Part shown: positions 8,506-17,591 of the stretch, one piece after another
Layout: each line of letters begins with the position of its first letter
How positions within the stretch are numbered: position 1 is the stretch's first letter
NCBI RefSeq assembly: GCF_000740785.1
Contig: NZ_JFZB01000020.1
Span: 1 to 64,000, forward strand
DNA length: 64,000 nucleotides
Origin: Paenirhodobacter enshiensis
Lineage (GTDB): Bacteria; Pseudomonadota; Alphaproteobacteria; Rhodobacterales; Rhodobacteraceae
Direction of reading: 5' to 3'
The notes under the pieces: generated by a model
Databases searched by the model: none
Seen by the model: only the letters and a program-made list of their open reading frames with translations
Told to the model about the DNA's origin: nothing
Made by a program: the position numbers and the translations under genes

Positions 8506-8681
8506 CGTGCGATCTCCGTCGCGGCGGGAGCGGAGCCCGCCGCGCCCTGCCCGAGGCCCCACAGCCCCGCCCACAGCAGCCCGGCCAGCACCGCCGCCAG
8601 AGCGAGCCGCCCCCCCACCCCCGCGAGCAGCGGATCGCCCCCCGACGCCGCGCTGACCCTCGCCGTGTTCATCCGTTGCAT
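8502..8681 (-). CDS. Small membrane protein heading the zinc operon
   Basis: A 59-residue ORF. AAGGGG lies 6-9 bases before its ATG (8681) and its stop overlaps the ATPase start (ATGA), exactly the coupling used by the other genes in this operon. Residues about 26-46 form one hydrophobic segment (Leu/Ala/Gly/Trp-rich) after a basic N-terminus. I do not recognise the family. Position suggests a zinc-uptake accessory protein or an inner-membrane partner, but that is inference. It is shorter than usual gene-calling cut-offs and is easily missed. Confidence 0.6.
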   Translation of the reverse strand: MQRMNTARVSAASGGDPLLAGVGGRLALAAVLAGLLWAGLWGLGQGAAGSAPAATEIAR

Positions 8682-8739
8682 CCGGTTCCCCTTTCGGTTG
8701 CACCGTCCCCCGGGGCCGGCGCGTGGGGATGTCTGTTAT

Positions 8740-8752
8740 GTTATTGTATAAC
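8740..8752. promoter_or_regulatory. Zur-like box of the zinc ABC operon
   Basis: GTTAT-TGT-ATAAC is a perfect inverted repeat that closely matches the central Zur consensus GTTATA-N-TATAAC. It is the only AT-rich palindrome in the intergenic region, 59 bp before the small membrane protein ATG. On the minus strand TTGGCA and TAACAG with 17 bp between may be the promoter, so Zur with zinc would block it. Confidence 0.65.
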
Positions 8753-8886
8753 GTTTGCCAAGGCGAAACTGCACACACGCCCCATCACGAGCGCTTCATC
8801 GCCCCCCGGCCGCGATTGAGGCCGCCCGCGCCGTGACGTAGCTTCGCCCGGACCCGGCCTGACCGGATTGCGAGACAGGTGCCCAG

Positions 8887-10110
8887 ATGTTCAGATCGTT
8901 CTTTCCCCGCCCCGGCCTCTTCGCGCTGAGCGCGGCGCTGTGGATCGCCGTGTCGATCGGGCTTTGGTATGGGCTCATGCGCGGGCTGCCGGCGCGGTTC
9001 GGCCTCGACAGCAGCATCGGCGCCGACGAGGTGGTCGGCATATCGCGGTTCTGGACGCCGGATTTCCTGTGGTTCGACGCCTATTACCTGACGGCGACGG
9101 GGCTGTTCTTCGCCTTCTGGGCCATCGTCAGCCCGCATCGCTGGCAGGCGTGGTCGATCCTCGGGACAGCGCTGATCATCTTCACCACCTATATATCGGT
9201 CGAGATCAGCGTGGCGATCAACGCCTGGTATGGCCCTTATTACGACCTGATCCAGAAGGCGATGACCGAGGCCGGCGCGGTGCCCGCCCGCGCGCTTTAC
9301 GAAGGCATCGGCACCTTTGTCGCCATCGCCTTCTTCGCCGTGGCGCTGAGCGTGCTGAACCAGTTCTTCGTCAGCCATTACATCTTCCGCTGGCGCACCG
9401 CGATGAACGAATATTTCATGGCCCGCTGGCCGGTCCTGCGCCATGTCGAGGGCGCCTCGCAGCGCATTCAGGAAGACACGATGCGCTTTGCCTCGACGGT
9501 CGAGGGGCTGGGCATCCAGCTGGTCAGCGCGGTCATGACGCTGATCGCCTTCCTGCCGGTGCTGTTCAGCTTCTCGAAGGTGATCACCACGCTGCCGATC
9601 ATCGGCGAGGTGCCCCATGCGCTGGTCTGGGCGGCGGTGGTGTGGTCGGTGTTCGGCACGGGGCTGCTGGCGCTGGTGGGGATCCGGCTGCCGGGGCTCG
9701 AATTCAACAACCAGAAGGTCGAGGCCGCCTATCGCAAGGAACTGGTCTATGGCGAGGACGACCCCGGACGCGCCCTGCCGCCGACCGTGGCCGAACTGTT
9801 CGCCAATGTCCGGAAAAGTTACTTCCGGCTGTATTTCCATTACCTGTATTTCAACGTCGCGCGGGTGCTGTATCTGCAGGCGGACAATGTTTACGGCACG
9901 CTGATCCTGATTCCGTCGATCGTGGCGGGGAAGGTTACGCTCGGTCTGATGAACCAGGTGCTGAACGTGTTCGATCAGGTGCGGGGATCGTTCCAGTATC
10001 TGGTGACGTCCTGGCCCACGATCGTGGAACTGCTGTCGATCTACAAGCGCCTGCGCGCCTTCGAGGAGCATATGGCCGGGGAACCGGAGCGCGAGATCGC
10101 CGAGGGCTGA
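8887..10110 (+). CDS. SbmA/BacA family peptide transporter
   Basis: A 407-residue polytopic inner-membrane protein of the SbmA/BacA family. These proton-driven importers take up proline-rich and other antimicrobial peptides, bleomycin and cobalamin, and in rhizobia protect against host peptides. The family pattern [33 protein letters not shown] in the middle and [22 protein letters not shown] at the C-terminus are clear. There is no fused ATPase domain, so it is the BacA type rather than the ABC-fused relative. Length is normal (about 400-420). It is monocistronic and ends at a REP-like repeat and a bidirectional hairpin. Confidence 0.9.
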   Translation: MFRSFFPRPGLFALSAALWIAVSIGLWYGLMRGLPARFGLDSSIGADEVVGISRFWTPDFLWFDAYYLTATGLFFAFWAIVSPHRWQAWSILGTALIIFTTYISVEISVAINAWYGPYYDLIQKAMTEAGAVPARALYEGIGTFVAIAFFAVALSVLNQFFVSHYIFRWRTAMNEYFMARWPVLRHVEGASQRIQEDTMRFASTVEGLGIQLVSAVMTLIAFLPVLFSFSKVITTLPIIGEVPHALVWAAVVWSVFGTGLLALVGIRLPGLEFNNQKVEAAYRKELVYGEDDPGRALPPTVAELFANVRKSYFRLYFHYLYFNVARVLYLQADNVYGTLILIPSIVAGKVTLGLMNQVLNVFDQVRGSFQYLVTSWPTIVELLSIYKRLRAFEEHMAGEPEREIAEG

Positions 10111-10130
10111 GGGCACCCGGGACTGAGGTC

Positions 10131-10195
10131 GAGGGGGCTCTGCCCCCGTCCGGCCGCTGGCCGGACTCCCCCGGGATATTTTCGGAAAGATGAAT
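10131..10195. repeat. REP-like palindromic repeat, copy 1
   Basis: The element has a GAGGGGGCTCTGCCCCC head, a variable GGCCG..CGGCC palindrome and a CCCCCGGGATATTTT tail. The same head and tail recur at 27281 and 50557. This copy lies between convergent genes. Confidence 0.7.
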
Positions 10196-10222
10196 GAGAA
10201 AAGGGCGGCGCCCGGAACGAGA

Positions 10223-10253
10223 AACGCCCCCCGGTGCGGAACCGGGGGGCGTT
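10223..10253. terminator. Bidirectional terminator hairpin
   Basis: A perfect 13-bp stem (AACGCCCCCCGGT / ACCGGGGGGCGTT) with loop GCGGA, followed on the plus side by a T-rich GCGGTTTCTTT. It lies between the convergent bacA-type and TRAP permease genes. Confidence 0.75.
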
Positions 10254-10278
10254 GCGGTTTCTTTGCCCTTGCCGCGTG

Positions 10279-12351
10279 TCAGGCGGCGGCGGGGGCGGCC
10301 GGGCTGTTGCCACTACCCGCGAGCGTCTGGCGCAGCGCGATCGCCGCGAGGATCGCGAGACCGATCAGCGTCGAGTAAAGCTCGGGCGCGATCATCAGGA
10401 AGGCCGCGAAGACGAGCGCGATGCGCTCGATCACCCACAGGGGGCCGCGCAGCCAGTTGGTGATCGCCGCCGAGAGCGAGACGATGCCGAACACCGCCCC
10501 GGTGAAGGCGAGCGCGAAGGACTGGATGGTGAAGCCGTCCGTCACCAAGAGAAGCGAGGGCGAGAACACGAACATGAACGGCACCAGCGCCTTGCCCATC
10601 GACAGGCGGAAGGCGGTGTTGCCGGCCTTGAACGCGTTCGCCCCGGCGATGCCCGAGGCCGCATAGGCCGCGAGCGCGACGGGCGGTGTCACATCGGCGA
10701 GGACGCCGTAGTAGAACACGAAGAAATGCGCCACCAGCGGCTGCACCTGCATCATGCCCAGAACCGGCGCCGCGACCGCCACCATGATGATGTAATTCGC
10801 CGTCGTCGGGATGCCGCAGCCCATCAGCACGCAGACGATGGCCGTCAGCAGAAGCGTGAACAGCAGCGCCAGCGTGTGCATCGAGAACAACTCGAACGGC
10901 AGGAAGCTGAGCGCCTGATAGACCGAGGCCGCCCATTGCTGCGCCATCGAGGTGACCATGAACGCCACCTTGAAGCCGACGCCGGTCAGCGTGACCACAC
11001 CGATGACCACGCCCACCAGCGCCGCCGCCGCCGTCACCGACAGCGACTGGCGCGCGCCCGTGACGAAGCCGTCGAACACGCCGCGGGCGGTCTCGATCAG
11101 ACCGTCCTTCAGCCCCGAGGCCATCACCCGCTGGATCACGTAGACCGCGATGCAGGACGCGATCGCCCAGAACGCCGACAGGAACGGCGTGCGCCCCGAC
11201 ATCAGCATCCACACGAGCAGGATCAGCGGGATCGTCGACAGCCACCCCTCGCGCAGCACCTTGAGGGCCTTCGGCAGCTCTTCCTGGCGCAGGCCGCGGA
11301 TGCCGAGGCGCTTCGCCTCGAGATGGACCTGCACCAGAACGCCGAAGAAGTGCATGAAGGCCGGGACGATGGCGGCGATCAGGATCGTGCGCAGCGGCAG
11401 GCTGAGGTATTCGACCATCAGGAAGGCGACCGCGCCCATCACCGGCGGCGTGATCTGCCCGCCGGTCGAGGAAGCGGCCTCGACCGCGGCGGCGAAATGC
11501 TTGCGAAAGCCGATCTTGATCATCGCCGGGATGGTCAGTGCGCCCGTCGTCACCGTATTCGCGATGGACGAGCCCGAGATCGAGCCGAGCAGTGCCGAGG
11601 ACACCACCGACACCTTTGCCGGGCCGCCGGCGAAGCGCCCGGTCAGCGCGGTCGCGAGGTCGATGAACAGCTGGCCGAGCCCGATGCGCTGCGCCATCAC
11701 GCCGAACAGCACGAAGTGGAACACATAGGTCGCGATCACCCCGAGTGCGGTGCCGTAGATGCCCTGGGACGTCAGATACAGGTGGTTGATGATCGTCGGC
11801 CAGTCGGCGCCGGGATGCACGAAGATGCCCGGCATACTCTTGCCGAAATAGGCGTAAGCGATGAACAGCAGCGCGATCACCGGCAGCGGCCAGCCCATCG
11901 AGCGGCGCACCGCCTCCAGCAGCGTGATCAGCAGCACGGTGCCCATGATGACATCGATGGGCAGCGGGTTGCCGACGCGGAAGGCGAGCTGGTCATAGAT
12001 CCAGGGGACGTAGAAGCTGCTGACCGCGGCGGCGATGCCGAGCACCCAGTCCAGCACCGGCAGCCCGAGGATCGCGAAGCGCGGCGTCTTGTCCCGCCCC
12101 GAGGCGAAGGCCGAGAAGCTGAGATAGATCAGGAACAGCGACACGCCCATGTGCAGCCCGCGATGCGTCGTCGCGCGCGGGATGCCGAAGCCGGCGGTGT
12201 AGAAATGATAGCACGACAGCAGGAACAGGATCGTGCCCGACAGGATCGCCACCGGGCGGGTCACGGTGCGGAACCGGGCTTCGGGGTCGAATTCCTCTTC
12301 GAGCGCCTTCAGGTCGGCGTCGCTGAGATGGCGGGGTGTGGTTTCTGTCAT
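10279..12351 (-). CDS. TRAP transporter fused permease (TAXI type, DctQ-DctM fusion)
   Basis: A 690-residue membrane protein with many hydrophobic segments, combining the small (4TM-like, N-terminal) and large (12TM-like) TRAP subunits. The large-subunit core shows SGSSIANTVTTGALTIPAM and GGQITPPVMGAVAF in one half, and GCGIPTTANYIIMV and DVTPPVALAAYAASGIAG in the other. It uses the sodium or proton gradient to import a carboxylate delivered by the TAXI binding protein encoded upstream. I chose the ATG at 12351, which has GAGGG in front, over a TTG at 12363. A hairpin at 12390-12423 separates it from the binding-protein gene. Confidence 0.93.
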   Translation of the reverse strand: MTETTPRHLSDADLKALEEEFDPEARFRTVTRPVAILSGTILFLLSCYHFYTAGFGIPRATTHRGLHMGVSLFLIYLSFSAFASGRDKTPRFAILGLPVLDWVLGIAAAVSSFYVPWIYDQLAFRVGNPLPIDVIMGTVLLITLLEAVRRSMGWPLPVIALLFIAYAYFGKSMPGIFVHPGADWPTIINHLYLTSQGIYGTALGVIATYVFHFVLFGVMAQRIGLGQLFIDLATALTGRFAGGPAKVSVVSSALLGSISGSSIANTVTTGALTIPAMIKIGFRKHFAAAVEAASSTGGQITPPVMGAVAFLMVEYLSLPLRTILIAAIVPAFMHFFGVLVQVHLEAKRLGIRGLRQEELPKALKVLREGWLSTIPLILLVWMLMSGRTPFLSAFWAIASCIAVYVIQRVMASGLKDGLIETARGVFDGFVTGARQSLSVTAAAALVGVVIGVVTLTGVGFKVAFMVTSMAQQWAASVYQALSFLPFELFSMHTLALLFTLLLTAIVCVLMGCGIPTTANYIIMVAVAAPVLGMMQVQPLVAHFFVFYYGVLADVTPPVALAAYAASGIAGANAFKAGNTAFRLSMGKALVPFMFVFSPSLLLVTDGFTIQSFALAFTGAVFGIVSLSAAITNWLRGPLWVIERIALVFAAFLMIAPELYSTLIGLAILAAIALRQTLAGSGNSPAAPAAA

Positions 12352-12389
12352 GGGCCCTCGCAACGGTGCGGAAGATGCGGAAACGGAAA

Positions 12390-12423
12390 ACGGGGGCGGG
12401 TTCCCGTATGGAACCGCCCCCGT
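12390..12423 (-). terminator. Intercistronic hairpin with T-run (attenuator) in the TRAP operon
   Basis: Stem ACGGGGGCGG(G)TTCC / GGAACCGCCCCCGT with loop CGTAT and one bulged G. On the leftward transcript it is followed by TTTTCC. It would end most messages after the binding-protein gene and let some continue into the permease. Confidence 0.65.
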
Positions 12424-12441
12424 CGCGATAGCTCGGCCGGA

Positions 12442-13452
12442 TTACTGCAGCTTGCCGGCTTCTTTGTAGAACTTCTCGGCGCCGGCGTGGAACGGGATGC
12501 CCGCCCCCTTCACCGCGTTGTCGAGGGTGATCATCTTGCCCTTGACGTGGCCGGCGGCCAGCAGCTTCTGGGTGTTCGGGTTGAACAGCGCCTTGACGAT
12601 CTCATAGACGAGTTCGTCGGGCTGATCGGCCGAGGTCACCAGCTGCGCACCCACCGAAATCGTCGGCACGTCGGCGGTCTGGCCCTTGTAGGTGCCGGCC
12701 GGGATCATGTCGTCTGCGAAGAAGCTGTAATCCTTGCGCAGCTTGTCGATCTCCGGCCCGGCGATCGGGACGATGGTCACGTCATGCTGGCTGGCGAGTT
12801 CGGCGATCGCGCCGGCCGGGTAGCCGCCGACGAAGAAGAACGCGTCCATCGCGCCATCGCGCATCCGGTCGGCGGCCTGATCGGGCTTCAGATATTCGGG
12901 CTTCACGTCCTTTTCGCTCAGACCGAAGGCCGAGAGGATGATCTTCGCGTCGACCAGCGTGCCCGAGCCCGGCTCGTCGAGCGAGACCTTCTTGCCCTTC
13001 AGATCGGCGACAGTCTTGATCCCGGCGTCCTTGCGGGCGATCAGATGGATGCTCTCGGGGTAGAGGTTGGCGATCAGGCGCAGCTTCTCGACCGGGGTCT
13101 TGCCGTCCCACAGGCCGGTGCCGGTCTGCGCCCAGTAGGCAACGTCGGACTGGCTGAACCCGGCTTCGAGCGAGCCGCCGGCGATGGCGTTGACGTTACC
13201 CACCGACCCGTTCGAGGCGACCGCGGTCGCGATCAGGCCCGGGACGCCGCACGAACCGCCCTGATCGCAGGGACGCGAGCCCGGCGGGTTCGAGATCGCA
13301 TTCGCGATCAGACCGCCGATCGGGTAATAGGTGCCGGCCGTGCCGCCGGTGCCGATCCGGAAGAAGTGCATTTCCTGCGCAAGCGCGCCCTGCGCCATCA
13401 TGCCGACGGCGAGAACCGCCCCGGCAAGCGTCCTGAGAGAAAGCAGTTTCAT
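12442..13452 (-). CDS. TAXI-family TRAP transporter solute-binding protein
   Basis: A 336-residue periplasmic protein with a signal peptide (residues 1-25, ending ALAQ). HFFRIGTGGTAGTYYPIGGLIANAIS is the TAXI (PF16868) N-terminal signature, and SVGNVNAIAGGSLEAGFSQSDVAYWA follows. An insert with two cysteines (about 59-67, PCDQGGSC) may form a disulfide. The ATG at 13452 follows AGGAGG. TAXI proteins are reported to bind carboxylates such as glutamate or 2-oxoglutarate; the substrate here is unknown. The leader carries a GCCCCG/CGGGGC hairpin at 13480-13495. The 282 bp upstream hold no gene I can support. Confidence 0.92.
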   Translation of the reverse strand: MKLLSLRTLAGAVLAVGMMAQGALAQEMHFFRIGTGGTAGTYYPIGGLIANAISNPPGSRPCDQGGSCGVPGLIATAVASNGSVGNVNAIAGGSLEAGFSQSDVAYWAQTGTGLWDGKTPVEKLRLIANLYPESIHLIARKDAGIKTVADLKGKKVSLDEPGSGTLVDAKIILSAFGLSEKDVKPEYLKPDQAADRMRDGAMDAFFFVGGYPAGAIAELASQHDVTIVPIAGPEIDKLRKDYSFFADDMIPAGTYKGQTADVPTISVGAQLVTSADQPDELVYEIVKALFNPNTQKLLAAGHVKGKMITLDNAVKGAGIPFHAGAEKFYKEAGKLQ

Positions 13453-13734
13453 TCGAACCTCCTGTGGTCGGGATAACACGCCCCGATCACGGGGCATCAC
13501 GGACGGTTGATAGGAAAATTATTCCGGCAGGTAAACCCCGGAAGGGCCGGCCGGCCGCGTGTGAAACGTCCCGGACCGGCACTGAAGCGCCAAAAGCTCC
13601 GCCATGGTGGCGGGATTTCGCACATTTCAGCTGTGAAACCGCGCTGTCACGCAAGACGCACCCCTGAGGTGCGAGCCCGGAAGAATTCGCTCGGGACGTG
13701 GGGGAAAACGGAACGTCGAACCCGGCCGGGCCGC

Positions 13735-14415
13735 TCAGGCAAGGCGGGCGAAGGCGGCCATGATCGTGCGCTCCGACTGGTCGAGATAATGGCCCAGAAG
13801 CACCGCCGCCCCCGCCGTGTCGCCCGCCCCCGCACGGTCCACGATCTCGCGGTTGAGCGCGATATAGGGGGCGTGCAGCATCTCGGGGCTGTCGAGAAGG
13901 CCGAAGGTCAGCCGCAGCTCGACCGCGATCTGACGGTGGAAGGCGATCAGGCGCGGGCTGTCGGTCAGCGCGACGATGGCGTTGTGAAAGGCGATGTTTT
14001 CGGTGCCGACGGCACGCCAGTCGGCGACCCCGGCCAGCGCCTCGGCGCGCTCGACCGCCGTGCGCATCCGCGCGATCCCCTCATGGCGCGGCCAGGCCTG
14101 AGCCAGCGCCGGCACCTCGATCATCCGCCGGACCCGAAAGATGTCGAGGATCGAGGCCATCGAGGGCGTCGCGACGAAAACGCCGCGGTTCGGCTCGTGA
14201 TGCAACAGCCCCTCGCGGGTGAGCAGGCGGAACACCTCGCGCAGCGTGTTGCGCGACACCGCGAGCGTCGCCGCCAGACGCGCCTCGGACAACCGTTCGC
14301 CGGGGCCGATCTCGCCGCTCAGGATGCTTTCGCGCAGCCGTGCGGCGGTCTGCTCTGCCAGGCTGGGGACCAGACCGGACGGCAGGATGGGAGAAAGGTC
14401 GGTTTCGGCGGACAA
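13735..14415 (-). CDS. GntR-family transcriptional regulator (FCD domain)
   Basis: A 226-residue repressor with an N-terminal winged helix (AARLRESILSGEIGPGERLSEARLAATLAVSRNTLREVFRLLTREGLLHH, about 18-70) and a C-terminal FCD ligand domain (about 95-215). FCD proteins usually bind small carboxylic acids. I placed the start at a TTG (14415) because GAGGAG lies 7 bases upstream and the length fits; ATG starts further up would add a low-complexity tail. It is divergent from the 5-oxoproline operon and a palindrome lies between them, so it probably controls that operon. B. subtilis uses KipR instead. Confidence 0.85.
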   Translation of the reverse strand: MSAETDLSPILPSGLVPSLAEQTAARLRESILSGEIGPGERLSEARLAATLAVSRNTLREVFRLLTREGLLHHEPNRGVFVATPSMASILDIFRVRRMIEVPALAQAWPRHEGIARMRTAVERAEALAGVADWRAVGTENIAFHNAIVALTDSPRLIAFHRQIAVELRLTFGLLDSPEMLHAPYIALNREIVDRAGAGDTAGAAVLLGHYLDQSERTIMAAFARLA

Positions 14416-14583
14416 GACAGGCTCCTCGGGTCTCGCGCGATCATGACCGAGCCCGCCCCCGGCAGCAAGATGCGGTCGGCCGAATTCCCCCTCGTCCCCG
14501 GACGAATCCCCTCCTGCGATCCCGTCGGCCTGTTTCAAAACTGCCGATATTTTGGGCTTGGCCCGTGACAGACGCCTTGCGCT

Positions 14584-14625
14584 TTGGCAAATATATGGAT
14601 GATACTGTCATAATTGTTCAACAAT
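14584..14625 (+). promoter_or_regulatory. Promoter and GntR-type operator of the 5-oxoproline operon
   Basis: TTGGCA (14584-14589) and TCATAA (14608-14613, 18 bp apart) look like a promoter. The perfect 13-bp palindrome ATTGTT-C-AACAAT (14613-14625) overlaps the end of the -10 and the start region, a repressor position, and resembles FCD-GntR sites. It lies in the 304-bp divergent gap (14416-14719) between the GntR gene and the operon. I see nothing else in that gap. Confidence 0.5.
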
Positions 14626-14719
14626 ACACTTAGAATTGTAATCTCACTGCGGGATCGCTAGCGCTGTCACCACAATCCGCGGGCGCCGCCCGCCCCCTTT
14701 CACGACAGGAGAACGACCG

Positions 14720-15955
14720 ATGGCCGAGAGCGCATCGTCCCCCACCGCCGCGCAATCCGCCCTCCGGGGCGGCTTCCTCGCGGCGATCTTCCTGATGGCG
14801 ACCTCGGCCATCGGGCCGGGCTTCATCACCCAGACCGCGACCTTCACCGCGAAGCTCGGCTCGGCTTTCGCCTTCGCCATCCTCGCCTCGATCATCATCG
14901 ACTTCGTGGTGCAGCTGAACATCTGGCGCATCACCGCGCTGACCGGCAAGAACGCGTCGGAGACCGCGAATGCCGCGATCCCGGGCGCGGGCTATCTGCT
15001 CGCGGTGATGATCGTCGCGGGCGGGCTTGCCTTCAACATCGGCAACATCGCCGGTGCCGGGCTGGGCATGAACGCGATGTTCGGCCTCGATCCGAAGATC
15101 GGCGGCGCAATCTCGGCGCTGCTGGCCATCGGGGTGTTCCTGTCGCGCCGGGCGGGGCTTTTGCTCGACCGCGCGCTGATCGGGCTCGGGATCCTGATGA
15201 TCGCGATGACACTGATCGTCGCCTTCGTCTCGCACCCGCCGGTCGGCGAGGCACTGCGTCAGGCCGTGATGCCGGGCAATGTCGATTTCGCCACCATCAC
15301 CACCATCGTCGGCGGCACCGTGGGCGGCTACATCACCTATTCGGGCGCGCACCGGCTGCTCGACAAGGGCCTCGTCGGCGAGAAGATCCTGCCCGAGGTC
15401 ACCCGCGCCGCGCTGACCGGCATCGCGGTCACCGGCGTGATGCGCTTCGTGCTGTTCCTCGCGATCCTCGGCGTCGTCGCCTCGGGCGTGACGCTCGATC
15501 TCTCGGGCAAGGCCGCCAACCCGGCCGCGCAGGCCTTCGCGGCGGTGCTCGGCGACTGGGGTCTGCGGATCTTCGGCGTGATCCTGTGGGCGGCGGCGAT
15601 CACCTCGGTGGTGGGTGCGGCCTATACCTCGGTCAGCTTCCTCAACGTCTTCGGCAAGATGACCGAGCGCACCCGCAACATCGCCACCGTGGTGTTCATC
15701 GCGCTCTCGCTCGCGGTTTATCTGACGATGGGCGCGGCGCCGGCGGCGATTCTGGTGTTCGTCGGCGGCTTCAACGGGCTGATCCTGCCGATCGGTCTGA
15801 CGATCTTCACCTATGTCGGCTTCGCGCGCTCGGATCTGATGGGCGGGCACCGGTTCAACCGCGGGCTGCTGGCGCTCAGCGCGCTGGTCTGTGCACTGAC
15901 CTGGTATATGGGCTACAAGTCGGTCGGCACGATCTTCGCCTTCATCGGGCTCTGA
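14720..15955 (+). CDS. NRAMP-related permease (YcsG type) of the 5-oxoproline operon
   Basis: A 411-residue inner-membrane protein with about eleven hydrophobic segments and the LeuT-like NRAMP pattern. In helix 1 the canonical metal-binding DPGN is replaced by GPGF ([10 protein letters not shown], 31-38). The MPH motif of helix 6 is also not seen (around [13 protein letters not shown]). It is therefore unlikely to carry Mn or Fe. In B. subtilis the homologue ycsG sits beside ycsF (pxpA), so I infer a role in taking up 5-oxoproline or a related compound. First gene of the operon, with AGGAG a few bases upstream. Confidence 0.78.
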   Translation: MAESASSPTAAQSALRGGFLAAIFLMATSAIGPGFITQTATFTAKLGSAFAFAILASIIIDFVVQLNIWRITALTGKNASETANAAIPGAGYLLAVMIVAGGLAFNIGNIAGAGLGMNAMFGLDPKIGGAISALLAIGVFLSRRAGLLLDRALIGLGILMIAMTLIVAFVSHPPVGEALRQAVMPGNVDFATITTIVGGTVGGYITYSGAHRLLDKGLVGEKILPEVTRAALTGIAVTGVMRFVLFLAILGVVASGVTLDLSGKAANPAAQAFAAVLGDWGLRIFGVILWAAAITSVVGAAYTSVSFLNVFGKMTERTRNIATVVFIALSLAVYLTMGAAPAAILVFVGGFNGLILPIGLTIFTYVGFARSDLMGGHRFNRGLLALSALVCALTWYMGYKSVGTIFAFIGL

Positions 15956-15973
15956 AGCCCCTGCAACGATCCC

Positions 15974-16000
15974 GGGCCGGGCCTTCGGGCCCGCCCTTTT
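15974..16000 (+). terminator. Intercistronic hairpin plus T-run between permease and pxpA
   Basis: GGGCCGGGCC-TTC-GGGCCCGCCC forms an imperfect hairpin followed by TTTT. It probably attenuates transcription into pxpA or protects the upstream message. Confidence 0.5.
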
Positions 16001-16025
16001 CCACATCTCTGCGCAGGAGAGCACG

Positions 16026-16799
16026 ATGACCGCGAGAATTGACCTCAACAGCGACCTTGGCGAAGGTTACGGCGCCTGGACCATGGGCGACGACGAAGCG
16101 ATGCTGGGCATCGTCAGCTCTGCGAATGTCGCCTGCGGCTTCCATGCGGGCGATCCGAAATCCATCCTCGCCACCCTGCGCGAGGCGGCCGCGCGCGGCG
16201 TCGCCATCGGCGCGCATGTCTCCTATCCCGACCGCGTCGGTTTCGGCCGCCGGCCGATGGACGTCACCGCGGCCGAGCTGACCGCCGACGTGATCTATCA
16301 GATCGGCGCGTTGCAGGGCCTGTGCCGCGCCGCCGGCACCCGCGTCAGCTATGTCAAACCGCATGGCGCGCTGTATAACACCATCGCCTCCGATGCCCGT
16401 CAGGGCGCCGCGGTGATCGAAGCGATCCGCGAGATCGACCCCGCCCTGATCCTGATGGGCCTCGCCGGGGCGCCGATCCTGACGCAGGCATCCGAGGCCG
16501 GCCTCGCCACCGTGGCCGAGGCCTTCGGCGACCGCGCCTATACCCCTCAGGGCACGCTGGTCTCGCGCCGCGAGCCGGGTGCGGTGCTGCACGACCCCGA
16601 GGCCGTCGCGCGCCGGATGCTGCGTCTGGCGACCGAAGGCACCATCGAGGCCATCGACGGATCGAGCCTGAAGCTCCACGCCGACAGCATCTGCGTGCAT
16701 GGCGACAGCGCCGGCGCCGTGGCGATGGCGAGCGGCATCCGCGACATCCTGGTCGAGAACGGCGTCGAGATCCTGTCCTTCACGGAGCGCCGCGCATGA
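16026..16799 (+). CDS. pxpA: 5-oxoprolinase subunit A
   Basis: A 257-residue LamB/YcsF-family protein. The N-terminal [14 protein letters not shown] and [11 protein letters not shown], then [13 protein letters not shown] and [11 protein letters not shown], are the family's conserved blocks. With PxpB and PxpC it hydrolyses 5-oxoproline to glutamate using ATP, in the cytoplasm. It overlaps the next gene by 4 bp. All three Pxp parts are present in this operon, with B and C fused. Confidence 0.95.
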   Translation: MTARIDLNSDLGEGYGAWTMGDDEAMLGIVSSANVACGFHAGDPKSILATLREAAARGVAIGAHVSYPDRVGFGRRPMDVTAAELTADVIYQIGALQGLCRAAGTRVSYVKPHGALYNTIASDARQGAAVIEAIREIDPALILMGLAGAPILTQASEAGLATVAEAFGDRAYTPQGTLVSRREPGAVLHDPEAVARRMLRLATEGTIEAIDGSSLKLHADSICVHGDSAGAVAMASGIRDILVENGVEILSFTERRA

Positions 16800-17587
16800 C
16801 CCTGCTGCCCGATCTTGCCACCGCGCGCGCCGCGCGGCTCGCCTATCGTCAGGGGCTGTCGGCCCCCACCGCCGGCGTCGCGCCCGGCTTCACCCAGTGC
16901 AACATGATCTCGCTGCCGAAGGACTGGGCGTGGGATTTCCTGCTTTACGCGCAGCGCAACCCGAAGCCCTGCCCGGTCCTCGACGTGACCGATCCGGGCA
17001 GCCATGTGACCGCGCTGGCCGAGGGCGCCGATCTGCGCACCGACATCCCGGCCTATCGGATCTGGCGCGACGGCGTGCTCAGCGAAGAGACCACCGACGC
17101 CACCGCCCATTGGGCGGAGCTTCCCGACCTCGTCACCTTCCTGATCGGCTGTTCCTTCACCTTCGAAACGCCGCTCCAGCAGGCCGGCATCTCCGTGCGC
17201 CATATCGAGCAAGGCTGCAACGTGCCGATGTATCTGACCAACCGCGCCTGCCGTCCGGCCGGGCGGCTGCACGGGCAGATGGTCGTCTCGATGCGGCCGA
17301 TCCCGGCCGACCGGGTCGCCGAGGCCGCGATGATCTCGGGCCGCACGCCCGCGGTGCATGGCGCCCCCGTCCATATCGGCGCGCCCGAGGCGCTTGGCAT
17401 CGCCGACCTCTCCCGCCCCGATTTCGGCGATCCGGTCGAGATCCGCGCGGGCGAGATCCCGGTGTTCTGGGCCTGCGGCGTCACCCCTCAGGCGGCGGTG
17501 ATGGCCTCGAAACCGCCCTTCGCGATCACCCATGCGCCGGGCTACATGTTCGTCACCGACATCCCCGACACCCACTGGCAGGTCTGA
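16796..17587 (+). CDS. DUF1445/YcsI family protein (putative hydro-lyase or D-glutamate cyclase-like)
   Basis: A 263-residue protein with the DUF1445 pattern: [30 protein letters not shown] near residue 35, and [15 protein letters not shown] and [14 protein letters not shown] later. Its homologue ycsI sits in the same operon in B. subtilis. The DUF1445 domain is also part of mammalian D-glutamate cyclase, which interconverts D-glutamate and 5-oxo-D-proline, so an enzyme acting on the D-isomer is a reasonable inference. It overlaps pxpA by 4 bp and ends 4 bp before pxpBC. Confidence 0.85.
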   Translation: MTLLPDLATARAARLAYRQGLSAPTAGVAPGFTQCNMISLPKDWAWDFLLYAQRNPKPCPVLDVTDPGSHVTALAEGADLRTDIPAYRIWRDGVLSEETTDATAHWAELPDLVTFLIGCSFTFETPLQQAGISVRHIEQGCNVPMYLTNRACRPAGRLHGQMVVSMRPIPADRVAEAAMISGRTPAVHGAPVHIGAPEALGIADLSRPDFGDPVEIRAGEIPVFWACGVTPQAAVMASKPPFAITHAPGYMFVTDIPDTHWQV

Positions 17588-17591
17588 GGCG

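Noticed and set aside
8506-8778. A longer N-terminus for the zinc ATPase gene
   Set aside because: It runs through the Zur box and promoter and through the small upstream gene in a different frame. The ABC fold begins at the ATG at 8505.
10234-13476. A very long plus-strand open frame opposite the TRAP genes
   Set aside because: Its translation is rich in Arg, His, Gln and Asp, the usual antisense shadow of a membrane and periplasmic protein in GC-rich DNA. The minus-strand genes have clear motifs.
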